Notes: generated from the letters alone by a model not told the origin. Numbered from the stretch's first letter, positions 1 through 9,059 are shown. The stretch is 64,000 bases of DNA from an uncultured Selenomonadales bacterium (GCA_946407015.1 CAMJML010000003.1:124001-188000); one strand, 5' to 3'. Translations and numbers: made by a program.

Positions 1-1489
1 TGCGGCTGATGACCGTATTGGTTCCTTCATAATAAGAGCCAAGCTGATAAGGATTTATGTTTAATGCTTGTAAGACTTTATTTACTACAGGCTGAACTTC
101 TTTAAGATAATACCAGTCATCTAAAAACCGGGCAGTTAAAAATTCCAAATTGTGTTTATACAATGCAAAGAGCTGATCATTCGTTTTCATATTTGGAAGA
201 GTCGCTGTAAAAATGGTTGCCTGGGTAATGGCGGTACCAATAGAATTACTGGTTGTATTCCAGCCGGCATAGGCAATTAATTTAGTAAGGGCAACATTGT
301 CGCGTAATAAAAAGGGAAATACAGTTTCTGATGATGAAAACTCTTCGCTCAGGTCTACTAAAGCTACTTTATAGCCGCTATCCAATAAAGCTTGTATCTC
401 ACGAGCGGAATGAGGCACTGTCGAATACTGATTGCTTCGAGTTCCAACCTGAATAAAAAGAACAAAATCCGCTTGTTCTGGTGATTGTACTGGAATTCCG
501 CCAACTAACGCGATTTTTTCTGCTGCGGTAGTGGCTACTGAATGCGGCATATAGGGCATAACGGTATAAGGGGCTTGTTCATCAGCGTAGGCCACAAAAA
601 TTTTAGGCTGGTAATTGTTTAATTTAGCTGAAATTTGGCCGAGCAGGGTTAGCGCAACTTCATCTGTTCCTCTCGTGATCGAAACCCGATTTTGAATAGC
701 TGGTTTTTGGGCTACAAGATGTTTTAATCGCTGCTTGGTGATATTCGGCATTCCAAAAGGCTGTCCATCATCTTGGCCAAGGATAAGGCTGGTGATTACT
801 TTTTTATCGACTAGTTCAATAAGCATTGAATTTTGCGCCATATTTTGCTGATAAAGGCATTCATAATTATTGATAACTGCTGCTGGAATTTGTTGTTCCA
901 GTTTTTCTAATTTAAGAATGTCGACCGGATTTTCAAAAGTGTAGATCTGATCTTTTAAAACCGAATAATCCAACATACTTTTCTGATATTGGCTTGTTGC
1001 CGTGTTATCAGCAATTAATAATCGCGGAATAATACTAAAGGCATAAATCGGCAATTGAGGGTATTCGGCATGAATGGTGCTAAGCAGTTGAGAAACGCCA
1101 TTAACATCGTTCAATGTTCCTGCTGACTGGCGGGAAGCTAATAAGCCACCGTGAACAAGCATATCAATAGATAGGATTGCGGCATCGGCATATTGGACTT
1201 CTTGTTTCAGCCATTGGCGCAAAGCTTGTGGATTGCCTGGTGTTTTATAATGGTCCAGGAGTTCTTTCGGGGGCAATATAACTTTTATATTAGCGATCTG
1301 AGCCAAGTCAGTAACGAATGTCGTACAGGCCGGGCGGCTATCTAATGGTATCAAGATGATTCTTAGGCGATAGTCTGAATTGTCTCCTGGGGATACAGGT
1401 GAAGTCGAATAAAAGGGAGTATAATGATTGAATGCTGTAAAGAAAAGCACGAAAAATATAGTCAGCACCAAGAAGTAAATTTTGCGCAT
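1..1489 (-). CDS. DUF4127 family protein (3' end outside window)
   Basis: Translated on the reverse strand, an open frame runs from ATG at 1489-1487 off the left edge (about 496 codons visible). The N-terminus is a short basic stretch plus a hydrophobic helix (FLVLTIFFVLFF), so the protein is probably exported or membrane anchored. Next comes the segment RIILIPLDSRPACTTF, which resembles the opening strand of DUF4127 proteins. GAAGGTGACTT just upstream serves as ribosome binding site. Function is unknown for the family. It is divergent from rsmD with about 160 bp between them. The family call comes from recalled motif similarity only. Confidence 0.7.
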   Translation of the reverse strand, partial: MRKIYFLVLTIFFVLFFTAFNHYTPFYSTSPVSPGDNSDYRLRIILIPLDSRPACTTFVTDLAQIANIKVILPPKELLDHYKTPGNPQALRQWLKQEVQYADAAILSIDMLVHGGLLASRQSAGTLNDVNGVSQLLSTIHAEYPQLPIYAFSIIPRLLIADNTATSQYQKSMLDYSVLKDQIYTFENPVDILKLEKLEQQIPAAVINNYECLYQQNMAQNSMLIELVDKKVITSLILGQDDGQPFGMPNITKQRLKHLVAQKPAIQNRVSITRGTDEVALTLLGQISAKLNNYQPKIFVAYADEQAPYTVMPYMPHSVATTAAEKIALVGGIPVQSPEQADFVLFIQVGTRSNQYSTVPHSAREIQALLDSGYKVALVDLSEEFSSSETVFPFLLRDNVALTKLIAYAGWNTTSNSIGTAITQATIFTATLPNMKTNDQLFALYKHNLEFLTARFLDDWYYLKEVQPVVNKVLQALNINPYQLGSYYEGTNTVISR

Positions 1490-1651
1490 AAGTCACCTTC
1501 TTTCATCCAAAAAAAGTATCTTCGCGATGATTTGCAAAATTCCTTGTCTATGCTCTGCCAATATAACGATTAGCGGGCGAATTCGTATAGCAATCGATGT
1601 AACTTGTCTAAAAATGTGCTACAATATAGTATATAATAATAGAGGTAATTT

Positions 1652-2233
1652 ATGAGAATTATAACAGGAAGCGCCAAAGGAACTAAATTAAAAGCTCCGC
1701 GCGGGCTAGATACCAGACCTACCACGGATCGGGTTAAAGAGTCTATCTTTAATATTTTGGGGAATGCCGTTGACGGTGCATCGGTTTTAGACTTGTTTGC
1801 CGGTACCGGTGGATTGGGGTTAGAAGCATTAAGCCGTGGAGCAACACATGCCGTATTTGTTGATCAAAGTTTAGCCAGTATTGCCGTAATCAAAGAGAAT
1901 ATTGCATGTACTAAAATGGCGGAAAAAGCAGAAATAGTAAAAAATGATGTAATCAAGACACTGGAAAAACTATCGGATAAGGCGTATTTTTTTGATATCG
2001 TTTTTTGTGATCCTCCATATAATAAGGGATATGTCACCAAGGTTTTACAAAAACTTGATACAGGTTCTATCTTAAATCCGCAAAGTATTCTTATTATTGA
2101 ACATTCCCGGCACGAAGTATTGGATGATGTAAAATGTAATAATCTTATTTTAAAACGCAACGAACGCTATGGCGAAACTTTAGTCAGTTTTTTTATCTAT
2201 AACTCACAGCAATCAAATGAAGCGGAGGATTAA
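1652..2233 (+). CDS. rsmD: 16S rRNA (guanine-N2)-methyltransferase RsmD
   Basis: 193 aa, the usual RsmD length. Known role: methylates G966 (E. coli numbering) of 16S rRNA in the assembling 30S subunit, using S-adenosylmethionine. The SAM-binding glycine loop DLFAGTGGLG lies at residues 47-56 and the catalytic N6/N2-methylase motif DPPY at 120-123. The N-terminal RIITGSAKGTKL segment is typical. It is followed 3 bp later by coaD, reproducing the ylbH-ylbI pair of Bacillus subtilis; the two are almost certainly co-transcribed. Confidence 0.95.
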   Translation: MRIITGSAKGTKLKAPRGLDTRPTTDRVKESIFNILGNAVDGASVLDLFAGTGGLGLEALSRGATHAVFVDQSLASIAVIKENIACTKMAEKAEIVKNDVIKTLEKLSDKAYFFDIVFCDPPYNKGYVTKVLQKLDTGSILNPQSILIIEHSRHEVLDDVKCNNLILKRNERYGETLVSFFIYNSQQSNEAED

Positions 2234-2236
2234 GTT

Positions 2237-2725
2237 GTGCGAATTGCAGTATGCCCCGGAAGTTTCGATCCTGTAACGAATGGTCATCTTGATATTTTTG
2301 AACGTGCCAGTAATATGTATGATTTACTGATTGTTGCTGTATTTCACAATCCGAATAAAAAACCGATGTTTACTATGGAAGAACGTGTAGAACTTCTGAC
2401 TAGTTCTACACAGCATATTTCTAATATAAAAATAGATTCATTTTCAGGTCTGCTAAATGATTATGTGCGGCAACAGAATACGAATATTATCGTACGAGGG
2501 CTAAGAGCGCTAAGTGATTTTGAATATGAGTTTCAGCGAGCACTTTTAATTAAGAAAGTCGATCCTGTCATTGAAACAGTATTTATGATGACAAGCAGTG
2601 AATATTCATTTTTAAGTTCAAGTGGAATTAAGGAATTGGCTAAATTTGGGGGGAAGATTAAAGGACTTGTTCCGGAATGTGTAGAAGCAAGAATAAAAGA
2701 ACGAATGAAGGCAAGCGAATATTAG
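2237..2725 (+). CDS. coaD: phosphopantetheine adenylyltransferase
   Basis: 162 aa. Known role: adds AMP from ATP to 4'-phosphopantetheine, the penultimate step of coenzyme A synthesis. The nucleotidyltransferase motif TNGH is at residues 14-17 after GSFDP, and the conserved IIVRGLR and SSEYSFLSSSGIKEL segments are present. GTG start at 2237 is preceded by GCGGAGG inside the end of rsmD. CoA made here also supplies the phosphopantetheine arm of the acyl carrier protein encoded at 14321. Confidence 0.96.
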   Translation: MRIAVCPGSFDPVTNGHLDIFERASNMYDLLIVAVFHNPNKKPMFTMEERVELLTSSTQHISNIKIDSFSGLLNDYVRQQNTNIIVRGLRALSDFEYEFQRALLIKKVDPVIETVFMMTSSEYSFLSSSGIKELAKFGGKIKGLVPECVEARIKERMKASEY

Positions 2726-2753
2726 TCTGGTTAGAATGGTGGGAGAGGTAATA

Positions 2754-3215
2754 ATGGCAATAGAGGAAATTCTTGATGAAATTGAAAATATACTGGTTGA
2801 TTCTACGCGAGTTCCTTTTACCAATAAACTCATTGTTGAAGAGGATGATATTATCCGTTTATTGGATGAATTGAGAGAATTGCTGCCGCAAGAAATAAAA
2901 GATGCGGCTAAAATCGTAAGTGAACGCCAGCGTATTTTAGAAGAGGCTCAAAAAGAAGCTCAGAATATTGTGGATCAGGCAAAAGTGTATGTTACTAAAT
3001 TAACCGATGAGAATGTCATATCGAAACAAGCTCAGGAGCAAGCCAATGACATTATTCTCCAGGCGAGAAAATCAGCTTATGATTTAGAACAAGAATCGAT
3101 TACCTATGCAGATGATGTATTCAAGCATATAGAAGTAAATTTGCAAAAGGCGTTGGAAGTGGTGCAGCAGGGACGAAACCAGCTTCAACAGAACAAACAA
3201 GAACCATCAAAGTGA
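2754..3215 (+). CDS. coiled-coil protein of unknown function
   Basis: 153 aa from ATG 2754, chosen because GGGAGAGG at 2741-2748 is well spaced; an in-frame ATG at 2736 would add six residues and has no good ribosome site. The protein is soluble, strongly charged and rich in Glu, Gln, Ala and Lys with heptad-like spacing over residues 55-150, reminiscent of the peripheral stalk subunits of ATPases or of DivIVA-like coiled coils. No catalytic motif is visible. It lies directly behind coaD and is probably co-transcribed; a strong terminator follows. I do not recognise a characterised family. Confidence 0.8.
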   Translation: MAIEEILDEIENILVDSTRVPFTNKLIVEEDDIIRLLDELRELLPQEIKDAAKIVSERQRILEEAQKEAQNIVDQAKVYVTKLTDENVISKQAQEQANDIILQARKSAYDLEQESITYADDVFKHIEVNLQKALEVVQQGRNQLQQNKQEPSK

Positions 3216-3250
3216 TGAAATAAAAAATCACGATCGCTGTATACTAAAGA

Positions 3251-3277
3251 AAGGGGAGCAATGCTCCCCTATCTTTT
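3251..3277 (+). terminator. intrinsic terminator, probably bidirectional
   Basis: GGGGAGCA at 3253-3260 pairs with TGCTCCCC at 3262-3269, followed by ATCTTTTT. The hairpin ends on the stop codon of the convergent ylbJ gene (3269-3271), so one element can close both the coaD unit and, more weakly (TTTCTTT on the other strand), ylbJ. Confidence 0.8.
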
Positions 3278-4522
3278 TATGTAACAATATAACGATCTGA
3301 TAATATGGACAGTAATGGAGATGGATATCAGCAGGCTTAACAGCAATAAAAGCTGATAGCTGATTTGCTCTAGCCTGGTACCCCAAAAGGCTAAGGAATT
3401 TGTATTTCCAAGATTCAACATGACCGGAGAAATAAACAATTTTGTTAATCCTTGACCGGGGCCCATTAAGACCATTGTCAATACCGCGGCCAATATTGCA
3501 TGCATTACGCGGGCAATCATATAAGGTGTCATTCTGATTCCTGATTCAATAACGATGCTTGCAACTTGACCGTGTACTGACAAGCCGCTCCAGGCTATGA
3601 CGGCGCTGGCAATGGTCACTTTCTCAATTAAAGGAGCATTAGCCTGACTAGCTGCCAGTGCTCCTAAATCTATTTCAAACAAACCGCTGACAAGAGCTGG
3701 GGCCAAACTGGTGCTAACACCAATAAGATTTAAAGCTGCAGCAAAGATTGCATCCAAATAATTGGTGACTCCTACGACAGCGAGAATGCGAAGGAATACC
3801 GAAAATAAAATAATAAACCCACCAATGAGTAATATGGTATTCATTGAGCTTTTAACAGAATCCCCCAGCAATTGACCAAATGATCGTTTATCTTCTTGTT
3901 TGGCCTCGAACATTGCCCGAAAAGCACGGACAATAATATTACCTTGAACAGGAGCAGTTGGCTCTGTTGTGTAGGAATCACGATGGCGTCCATGAAAACG
4001 GAAAATGATTCCAACCAAAAAACTAGATAGATAGTGTGCAATAGCGATGGTTGCGCCTAGTTCAGGCATTCCGAACATACCGACAGCCACAGCCCCAAAC
4101 ATAAAAAGGGGATCCGCTGTATTCGTAAAGGATAGAAGCCGCTCAGCTTCGACAGCACTGCATAATTTATTTTTCCGGAACTTACAGGTTATGACGGCAT
4201 CCATCGGATAGCCGGAGGCCAAACCCATTGACATGGCAAATGCGCCAACTCCAGGCACATTAAATACCGGGCGCATTAACGGCTCTAGCAGGACTCCGAT
4301 AAAGTGTACGACACCAACTCCCATTAATATTTCCGAAAGAATAAAAAATGGCAGTAAGGATGGAAAAACAATGTTCCACCATAAATTTAATCCAACTATG
4401 GCCGAGTCAAACGCTTCTTTTGGATATTCTACCATTGCTATTGTAATAAATACTGTGCAGAAAGCCATAAGATAAGTTTGTAATCGAGAACGATACCGTT
4501 TGCCTCTGCCCCAAATCCTCAT
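3269..4522 (-). CDS. ylbJ: sporulation integral membrane protein YlbJ
   Basis: 417 aa polytopic membrane protein with roughly eight to ten hydrophobic segments and the nucleoside-recognition (Gate) type glycine-rich loops such as SMGLASGYPMDAVITCKF. Family knowledge: YlbJ is a mother-cell protein needed for a proper spore coat/cortex in Bacillus, transported substrate unknown. Position between coaD and the patatin gene is exactly the Bacillus ylbI-ylbJ-ylbK order, though here it is on the reverse strand. A GGAGGAGGAG ribosome site precedes the start. I could not identify a convincing sigma-E promoter. Confidence 0.9.
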   Translation of the reverse strand: MRIWGRGKRYRSRLQTYLMAFCTVFITIAMVEYPKEAFDSAIVGLNLWWNIVFPSLLPFFILSEILMGVGVVHFIGVLLEPLMRPVFNVPGVGAFAMSMGLASGYPMDAVITCKFRKNKLCSAVEAERLLSFTNTADPLFMFGAVAVGMFGMPELGATIAIAHYLSSFLVGIIFRFHGRHRDSYTTEPTAPVQGNIIVRAFRAMFEAKQEDKRSFGQLLGDSVKSSMNTILLIGGFIILFSVFLRILAVVGVTNYLDAIFAAALNLIGVSTSLAPALVSGLFEIDLGALAASQANAPLIEKVTIASAVIAWSGLSVHGQVASIVIESGIRMTPYMIARVMHAILAAVLTMVLMGPGQGLTKLFISPVMLNLGNTNSLAFWGTRLEQISYQLLLLLSLLISISITVHIIRSLYCYIKR

Positions 4523-4626
4523 AATGCAATCTCCTCCTCCATCCCAGCCGGTCTGATAATATATATTGAGATGGGGAAGGTAATATAACTAAAATACATG
4601 AGTCAAACTTGTCGCGAGGTGACTTT

Positions 4627-5400
4627 ATGCGTCCTAAAGTTGGTTTGGTACTTGGTTCCGGTGGTTTACGGGGTCTAGCCCATGTAGGCGTTTTAAAAGT
4701 ATTGGAAAAAGAAAATATTCCGGTTGATTATATAGCTGGATGCAGTATTGGAGCTCTAATTGGAGCGTTATATTGTTCTGGTCACAATCCGGACACCATT
4801 ATCAAGCTTGCTAAGCATTTAAAACGCCGGCATTGGTTGGATTTTATTGTCCCGAAAATGGGAATTTTTTCAGGCGATAAAGTGTTGGAAACAACGCGGT
4901 TGCTGACTCAGAAAAAAACGTTTTCTGAGCTGAGAATTCCATTATCCGTTGTTGCTACTGAAATAAATAGCGGGCGGGAAATTGTATTTGCCGATGGTGA
5001 TCTTGCTAAAGCAGTAAGGGCCAGTGTTTCAGTCCCGGGCGTTTTCGTTCCTTTCCAGTGGAATGATATGTTATTGGTCGACGGAGCAGTTGTTAATTCA
5101 ACTCCAATTGATGTGGCTCGCAGCATGGGTGCAGAAATGGTGATTGCGGTAGACTTGGCACATGCCGGCACGGTCTGCAAAATAACCAATATGTTTGATG
5201 TCATTATACAATCGATTGATATTATGGAACGGCAATTGTTTCAACACCGTCAGCATCATTGTGATGTTATGATTCGGCCTGATATTGCGCATGTTTCACC
5301 AAGTTCTTTTGACTCCATAGATGAATGCGTGCAGTTGGGAGAGCAGTCAGCGTTAAGCGTGATCGATGAAATCAAAAGCCTGCTGGAGAAAGGCTGTTAG
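4627..5400 (+). CDS. ylbK: patatin-like phospholipase family protein (YlbK)
   Basis: 257 aa from ATG 4627, preceded by CGAGGTGAC; a TTG at 4609 would add six residues but lies upstream of that site. The patatin catalytic parts are all present: oxyanion loop SGGLRG (11-16), nucleophile GCSIG with Ser40, and the Asp of DGA at 152-154, giving a Ser-Asp dyad. Expected activity is acyl hydrolysis of lipids; the true substrate of YlbK proteins is not known. No signal peptide. Its stop overlaps the convergent tmcAL stop by 4 bp. Confidence 0.9.
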   Translation: MRPKVGLVLGSGGLRGLAHVGVLKVLEKENIPVDYIAGCSIGALIGALYCSGHNPDTIIKLAKHLKRRHWLDFIVPKMGIFSGDKVLETTRLLTQKKTFSELRIPLSVVATEINSGREIVFADGDLAKAVRASVSVPGVFVPFQWNDMLLVDGAVVNSTPIDVARSMGAEMVIAVDLAHAGTVCKITNMFDVIIQSIDIMERQLFQHRQHHCDVMIRPDIAHVSPSSFDSIDECVQLGEQSALSVIDEIKSLLEKGC

Positions 5401-6635
5401 GGTCGATAACAAGGAGATTGTTTAAAGTCCCAGGCTCCTGTTGTCCAGGGAGATACCGGTAAGCTCAGCGTGTAAACATCAGAAGCCAAAGTATCATAGG
5501 CAAGCATCTGCTGCGCTTTGGTAAGCGTGTTAGTGTTACGGGATAGGCTGTTTAAATAATGAGAGGTTTTTGTAACCACTGGAACCGAAGCATGCTGATT
5601 CAATTCCTTTATGATTTCACGTCCTTGCGTGTTAAACGCTAAGATTCTGGCATAACGCGGGCCGTCCAAATCAAATTCATTCAATAAGGATTGAGAGGTT
5701 CCTAATAATGTATGAATAAGGATACGCTGCAATCGTGTCAGTGGATAACGTCTGCTTTTGAGATTGAATAATAAATCGCCAATATTTCCAGACTTCAGTG
5801 CTGCTTGCTGTAGTTTATAATGAAGCCCTTCAGAAATATCCGGCAATTGTTCTAATTGTGTCAAAGAAGTTGTTCGCAATTTTGCTAAGATTACATTTTC
5901 TAATTTTGCTATATCCGCAGGACCACGTTTGTTTTTGAATAATTCATTAATAATTTGATAACTGGAATTGGGTAGCACTTGTGCGACCGTTTGAAGTTCT
6001 TCCTTAAATAATGCTTGTCTGATTGCAGTGGCACTCGCAAATGTCCCTGCAATATTTGTATCATGATAATGAGCATGGTGTCTTTCAACGGCAATAGGAA
6101 TGATAGAAGGGGCGTACTTACGAATAGCCCGTAAATATTCTACTGCTAAAATATTATTAGGATGGTTGAGTTTTTCGATGGGGTGATTATAGGTAGTTTG
6201 TATGGCTTGACTCAATGCTGCCGCATAAGTAAGTCCGTCTTTTAAATAGCGGCGAAAAGCTTCAAGTGTTTCTTTATTATCAATTGCCTTGGCATAAGTC
6301 CACAATGTCGATAAGTCAGGAGTTTCAGCGCCAAAACATAAATGACTGACAATTCCTAGCGAATGTAATAACCGAATTCCTCCGGTGGCAAAATACTGAG
6401 CACTACGTACCGAAAAAACTACCGGTAACTCAAGGACTACATCAGCTCCACCTAAAATAGCCATCTCAGCTCTTTTCCATTTATCAAATATGGCTAACTC
6501 ACCGCGTTGTACGAAATTTCCACTCATGACACAAATGACATGAGTGCAGCCCGATAATTTACGGGCTTGTTGTATTTGCCACTGATGCCCGTTATGAAAC
6601 GGATTGTATTCCGAGATAATGCCTACTGTTTTCAT
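5397..6635 (-). CDS. tmcAL: tRNA(Met) cytidine acetate ligase TmcAL
   Basis: 412 aa. Family role: uses acetate and ATP to form N4-acetylcytidine at the wobble position (C34) of elongator tRNA-Met. The nucleotidyltransferase signature is at the N-terminus: GIISEYNPFHNGHQWQI, containing the HxGH-like HNGH. The corresponding Bacillus gene is ylbM, again in the same neighbourhood as here. The neighbouring ackA interconverts acetate and acetyl phosphate, so the substrate acetate is locally relevant, though that link is only suggestive. Upstream lies an inverted repeat at 6678-6712. Confidence 0.93.
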   Translation of the reverse strand: MKTVGIISEYNPFHNGHQWQIQQARKLSGCTHVICVMSGNFVQRGELAIFDKWKRAEMAILGGADVVLELPVVFSVRSAQYFATGGIRLLHSLGIVSHLCFGAETPDLSTLWTYAKAIDNKETLEAFRRYLKDGLTYAAALSQAIQTTYNHPIEKLNHPNNILAVEYLRAIRKYAPSIIPIAVERHHAHYHDTNIAGTFASATAIRQALFKEELQTVAQVLPNSSYQIINELFKNKRGPADIAKLENVILAKLRTTSLTQLEQLPDISEGLHYKLQQAALKSGNIGDLLFNLKSRRYPLTRLQRILIHTLLGTSQSLLNEFDLDGPRYARILAFNTQGREIIKELNQHASVPVVTKTSHYLNSLSRNTNTLTKAQQMLAYDTLASDVYTLSLPVSPWTTGAWDFKQSPCYRP

Positions 6636-6677
6636 ATTGGCCTGCCTTTTATTGCGTAATGTTAATCAGTTGCGTTT

Positions 6678-6712
6678 GGGATTATGCCTTCGGGAATTTA
6701 ATACATAATCCC
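6678..6712. repeat. inverted repeat with inner UUCG-type loop
   Basis: GGGATTATG at 6678-6686 is the reverse complement of CATAATCCC at 6704-6712; just inside, CCTTCGGG can form a tight UUCG-capped hairpin. It sits between the divergent tmcAL and ackA starts, so it may be an operator or a leader structure. No T-run follows on either strand, so it is not a standard terminator. Confidence 0.5.
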
Positions 6713-6862
6713 TGCAAATAATATTTTAGAAATTAAAAAACTGCATATATTTTTCTTTTTTGCAGGGGAAATAATACTAGTGTCGAATAGGCTAATATTG
6801 GATTTGTCTTTTTGTTTGCTGTACTTTACAGCGCAACCAAATATGTTAGGGGGATTTTTAGG

Positions 6863-8059
6863 GTGAAAGTTTTAGTGGTAAACTGTGGAAGTTCGTCGCT
6901 TAAGTATCAATTATTTGACATGACTGATGAGTCTGTTTTAGCAAAAGGGTTGGTTGAGCGGATCGGGATTGATGGTTCAGTTTTAACTCACCAACCTGCT
7001 GGAAAAGATAAAACAGTGATTAATGCAGACATTAAAAATCACAGCATTGCGATTAAAATGGTAGTCGATGCTTTGATAAACGCTGAACATGGTGTAATTG
7101 CCAGTATGAAGGAAATCACTGCAGTAGGTCATCGGGTCGTTCATGGTGCTGAAAAATTTGCAGATTCCGTATTAATTACGCCAGAAGTTATGCAAGCCTT
7201 AGAAGAGTGTATTGAAATGGCTCCATTGCACAACCCTCCCAATATTTTAGGCGTAAATGCTTGTGCAGAATTGATGCCTGGTGTGCCTCAAGTAGGGGTT
7301 TTTGATACGGCTTTCCATCAAACTATGCCGAAAAAAGCATACATATATGGCTTGCCTTATGAGGCCTATGAAAAACACCGTGTAAGAAGATATGGCTTCC
7401 ATGGAACTTCACATAAATTTGTCTCGCAAAGTGTTGCCGAGCTTATGGGTAAAGATATTAAAGATTTAAAAATCGTTACTTGCCATCTTGGTAATGGTTC
7501 CAGTGTTGCTGCAGTCAAAAATGGACAAGTTGTTGATACCAGCATGGGCTTCACTCCTTTAGAAGGTTTAGTCATGGGAACTCGCTGCGGTGATGTTGAT
7601 CCGGCTGTATTGCCTTTCTTAATGAAAAAAGAGGGTTTATCTGTAGAGGACATTGATAATTATATTAATAAGAAATCCGGAGTTCTTGGCATTTCTGGAG
7701 TATCCAGCGATTTCCGCGATATTGAAGGTGCTGCAGAGGACGGCAATGAGCGTGCTCAATTAGCCTTGGATATCTTTGCTTATCGTGTTCGTAAATATAT
7801 CGGTAGCTATGTTGCCGCTATGGGTGGTGTAGATGCCATCGTATTTACGGCCGGCTTAGGTGAAAACTCCATTAGCATGCGTGCCATGATTATGGATGGC
7901 TTAGAATTCCTAGGTACTAAAGTTTGTGCCGAGCGAAACAATGTTCGCGGTAAAGCCCGTGAAATCAGTGTAGAAGGCAGTTCTGTAAAAGTATTTGTTG
8001 TTCCAACAAATGAAGAATTAATGATTGCTCGCGATACAAAAGTGATTTGCGGCCAATAA
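6863..8059 (+). CDS. ackA: acetate kinase
   Basis: 398 aa, standard length. Interconverts acetate plus ATP and acetyl phosphate plus ADP; in fermenters it is the main ATP-yielding step from acetyl-CoA. Start GTG 6863 chosen: TTAGGGGGA at 6846-6854 is a good ribosome site and translation opens with the canonical [17 protein letters not shown] (Asn7). Conserved [30 protein letters not shown] and TCHLGNGSS segments are intact. Phosphotransacetylase (pta), its usual neighbour, is not in the window. Terminator follows. Confidence 0.97.
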   Translation: MKVLVVNCGSSSLKYQLFDMTDESVLAKGLVERIGIDGSVLTHQPAGKDKTVINADIKNHSIAIKMVVDALINAEHGVIASMKEITAVGHRVVHGAEKFADSVLITPEVMQALEECIEMAPLHNPPNILGVNACAELMPGVPQVGVFDTAFHQTMPKKAYIYGLPYEAYEKHRVRRYGFHGTSHKFVSQSVAELMGKDIKDLKIVTCHLGNGSSVAAVKNGQVVDTSMGFTPLEGLVMGTRCGDVDPAVLPFLMKKEGLSVEDIDNYINKKSGVLGISGVSSDFRDIEGAAEDGNERAQLALDIFAYRVRKYIGSYVAAMGGVDAIVFTAGLGENSISMRAMIMDGLEFLGTKVCAERNNVRGKAREISVEGSSVKVFVVPTNEELMIARDTKVICGQ

Positions 8060-8078
8060 TTTTCCAATATTGATTCAT

Positions 8079-8126
8079 AGTCAAGGCAGAGACGCAAATA
8101 GTGCCGTCCCTGCCTTGACTTTTCTT
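8079..8126 (+). terminator. intrinsic terminator of ackA
   Basis: AGTCAAGGCAG (8079-8089) pairs with CTGCCTTGACT (8110-8120), with an inner GACG/CGTC extension, followed by TTTCTT. The terminator tail overlaps the -35 element of the next promoter. Confidence 0.85.
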
Positions 8127-8153
8127 GACAAACCTAATGCTGGTCGCTATAAT
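8125..8153 (+). promoter_or_regulatory. consensus sigma-A promoter for yceD-rpmF
   Basis: TTGACA at 8125-8130, exactly 17 bp, TATAAT at 8148-8153: a perfect consensus. Just upstream of yceD. The spacer shares the tract GGTCGC and other bases with the promoter at 23639. Confidence 0.9.
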
Positions 8154-8177
8154 AGATGAAGGTTGAGGTGGAAAATG

Positions 8178-8684
8178 ATGAAAATTAATGTAACACAGGC
8201 GAAGAAAGAAATTGGTAGCCGGAATATGTTTAAATTCGTCACTTCTGCCGAACATTTGGGTATCGGCGATGAGCGCCAATGGGCAGAACATGCTGTAACT
8301 ATTGACGGCGAGGTTGTAAATACTGGCAGTTTGCTTGAGGTATCAGGTACGATTCATATCGTTACCCGCTATCAATGTGATCGCTGTCTAGACGAATTTC
8401 AGGCTAATATGGACATTCCGTTTTTTGAACAGTTTCAAGAAACAGGGGTGACAGAGGCTCATAGTGAAGATATTATCTATTTCCAAGGGGATGAGATTGA
8501 TATTTCGGAGTTAGTACGCGAAAGTATTTTGCTAGCTCAGCCGATTAGTACTGTTTGTAGTGAAGATTGCCGGGGGTTATGCATTAAATGCGGCAGTAAT
8601 TTAAATCACTCCGACTGTTCTTGTGATCGTCATATCGTTGATCCTAGACTTGCAGAATTGCAAAAGTTCTTTAATAAAGATTAG
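8178..8684 (+). CDS. yceD: DUF177 (YceD/YlbN) family protein
   Basis: 168 aa from ATG 8178 (ATG 8175 is an alternative; GAGGTGGA at 8165-8172 serves both). DUF177 proteins are nearly always encoded just before rpmF and are linked to 23S rRNA accumulation in E. coli and plants; biochemistry is unsettled. Visible features: an internal RYQCDRCLDEF pair of cysteines and a C-terminal cysteine cluster CSEDCRGLCIKCGSN plus CSCD, suggesting metal binding. It is followed 60 bp later by rpmF, as in Bacillus ylbN-rpmF. Confidence 0.92.
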   Translation: MKINVTQAKKEIGSRNMFKFVTSAEHLGIGDERQWAEHAVTIDGEVVNTGSLLEVSGTIHIVTRYQCDRCLDEFQANMDIPFFEQFQETGVTEAHSEDIIYFQGDEIDISELVRESILLAQPISTVCSEDCRGLCIKCGSNLNHSDCSCDRHIVDPRLAELQKFFNKD

Positions 8685-8743
8685 CAGAGTTGACAAGTGA
8701 AGCTTGCTAACTTGACTCATATGCTGTTAAGGAGGTGTAATAA

Positions 8744-8920
8744 ATGGCTGTACCTAAGCGTAAAACGTCCAAAGCGCGTCGTGACCGACGTCGTGCGAAC
8801 TGGAAACTGACTGTTCCTGGTCTTATTGCATGTCCGCAATGTCATGAACCCAAAATGCCACACCGTGTCTGCCCTGATTGTGGTCACTATAATGGCAAGT
8901 TAGTAGTTAAAGCCGAATAA
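8744..8920 (+). CDS. rpmF: 50S ribosomal protein L32
   Basis: 58 aa. Start ATG 8744 follows TAAGGAGGTGT. Sequence opens [20 protein letters not shown], the universal L32 N-terminus, and contains a zinc ribbon with CPQC (30-33) and CPDC (43-46). A component of the large ribosomal subunit; all four cysteines are present, so this is the zinc-binding form. Ends just before a strong terminator. Confidence 0.97.
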   Translation: MAVPKRKTSKARRDRRRANWKLTVPGLIACPQCHEPKMPHRVCPDCGHYNGKLVVKAE

Positions 8921-8931
8921 TATTTTCCAGT

Positions 8932-8978
8932 GTGAGCAAGATAAGAGTTATTACAACTCTATCTTGCTCATTGTTTTT
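8932..8978 (+). terminator. intrinsic terminator of yceD-rpmF
   Basis: GAGCAAGATAAGAGTT pairs with AACTCTATCTTGCTC across a short ATTAC loop (one bulged base), followed by TTGTTTTT. Confidence 0.85.
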
Positions 8979-8980
8979 GC

Positions 8981-9010
8981 TTGCATTGTACATAGACTAT
9001 GGTTTATAAT
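8981..9010 (+). promoter_or_regulatory. promoter of the fapR-fab operon
   Basis: TTGCAT at 8981-8986, 18 bp, TATAAT at 9005-9010. It is the only good promoter between the rpmF terminator and fapR. Confidence 0.65.
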
Positions 9011-9021
9011 AAATGCTAACA

Positions 9022-9040
9022 ACTGGTTCTAGTACTTACT
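9022..9040 (+). promoter_or_regulatory. possible FapR operator
   Basis: The stretch around GGTTCTAGTACTTA, just downstream of the predicted transcription start, contains the half site TAGTACT that is typical of FapR boxes (TTAGTAC-type inverted repeats). The left half is degenerate. FapR operons in Bacillus are autoregulated and derepressed by malonyl-CoA, which makes the position plausible. Confidence 0.35.
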
Positions 9041-9059
9041 TATAAAACTAGGTGATGGA

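Noticed and set aside
4523-4608. Sigma-E promoter for ylbJ
   Set aside because: AT-rich stretches exist on the reverse strand but none gives both boxes at correct spacing.
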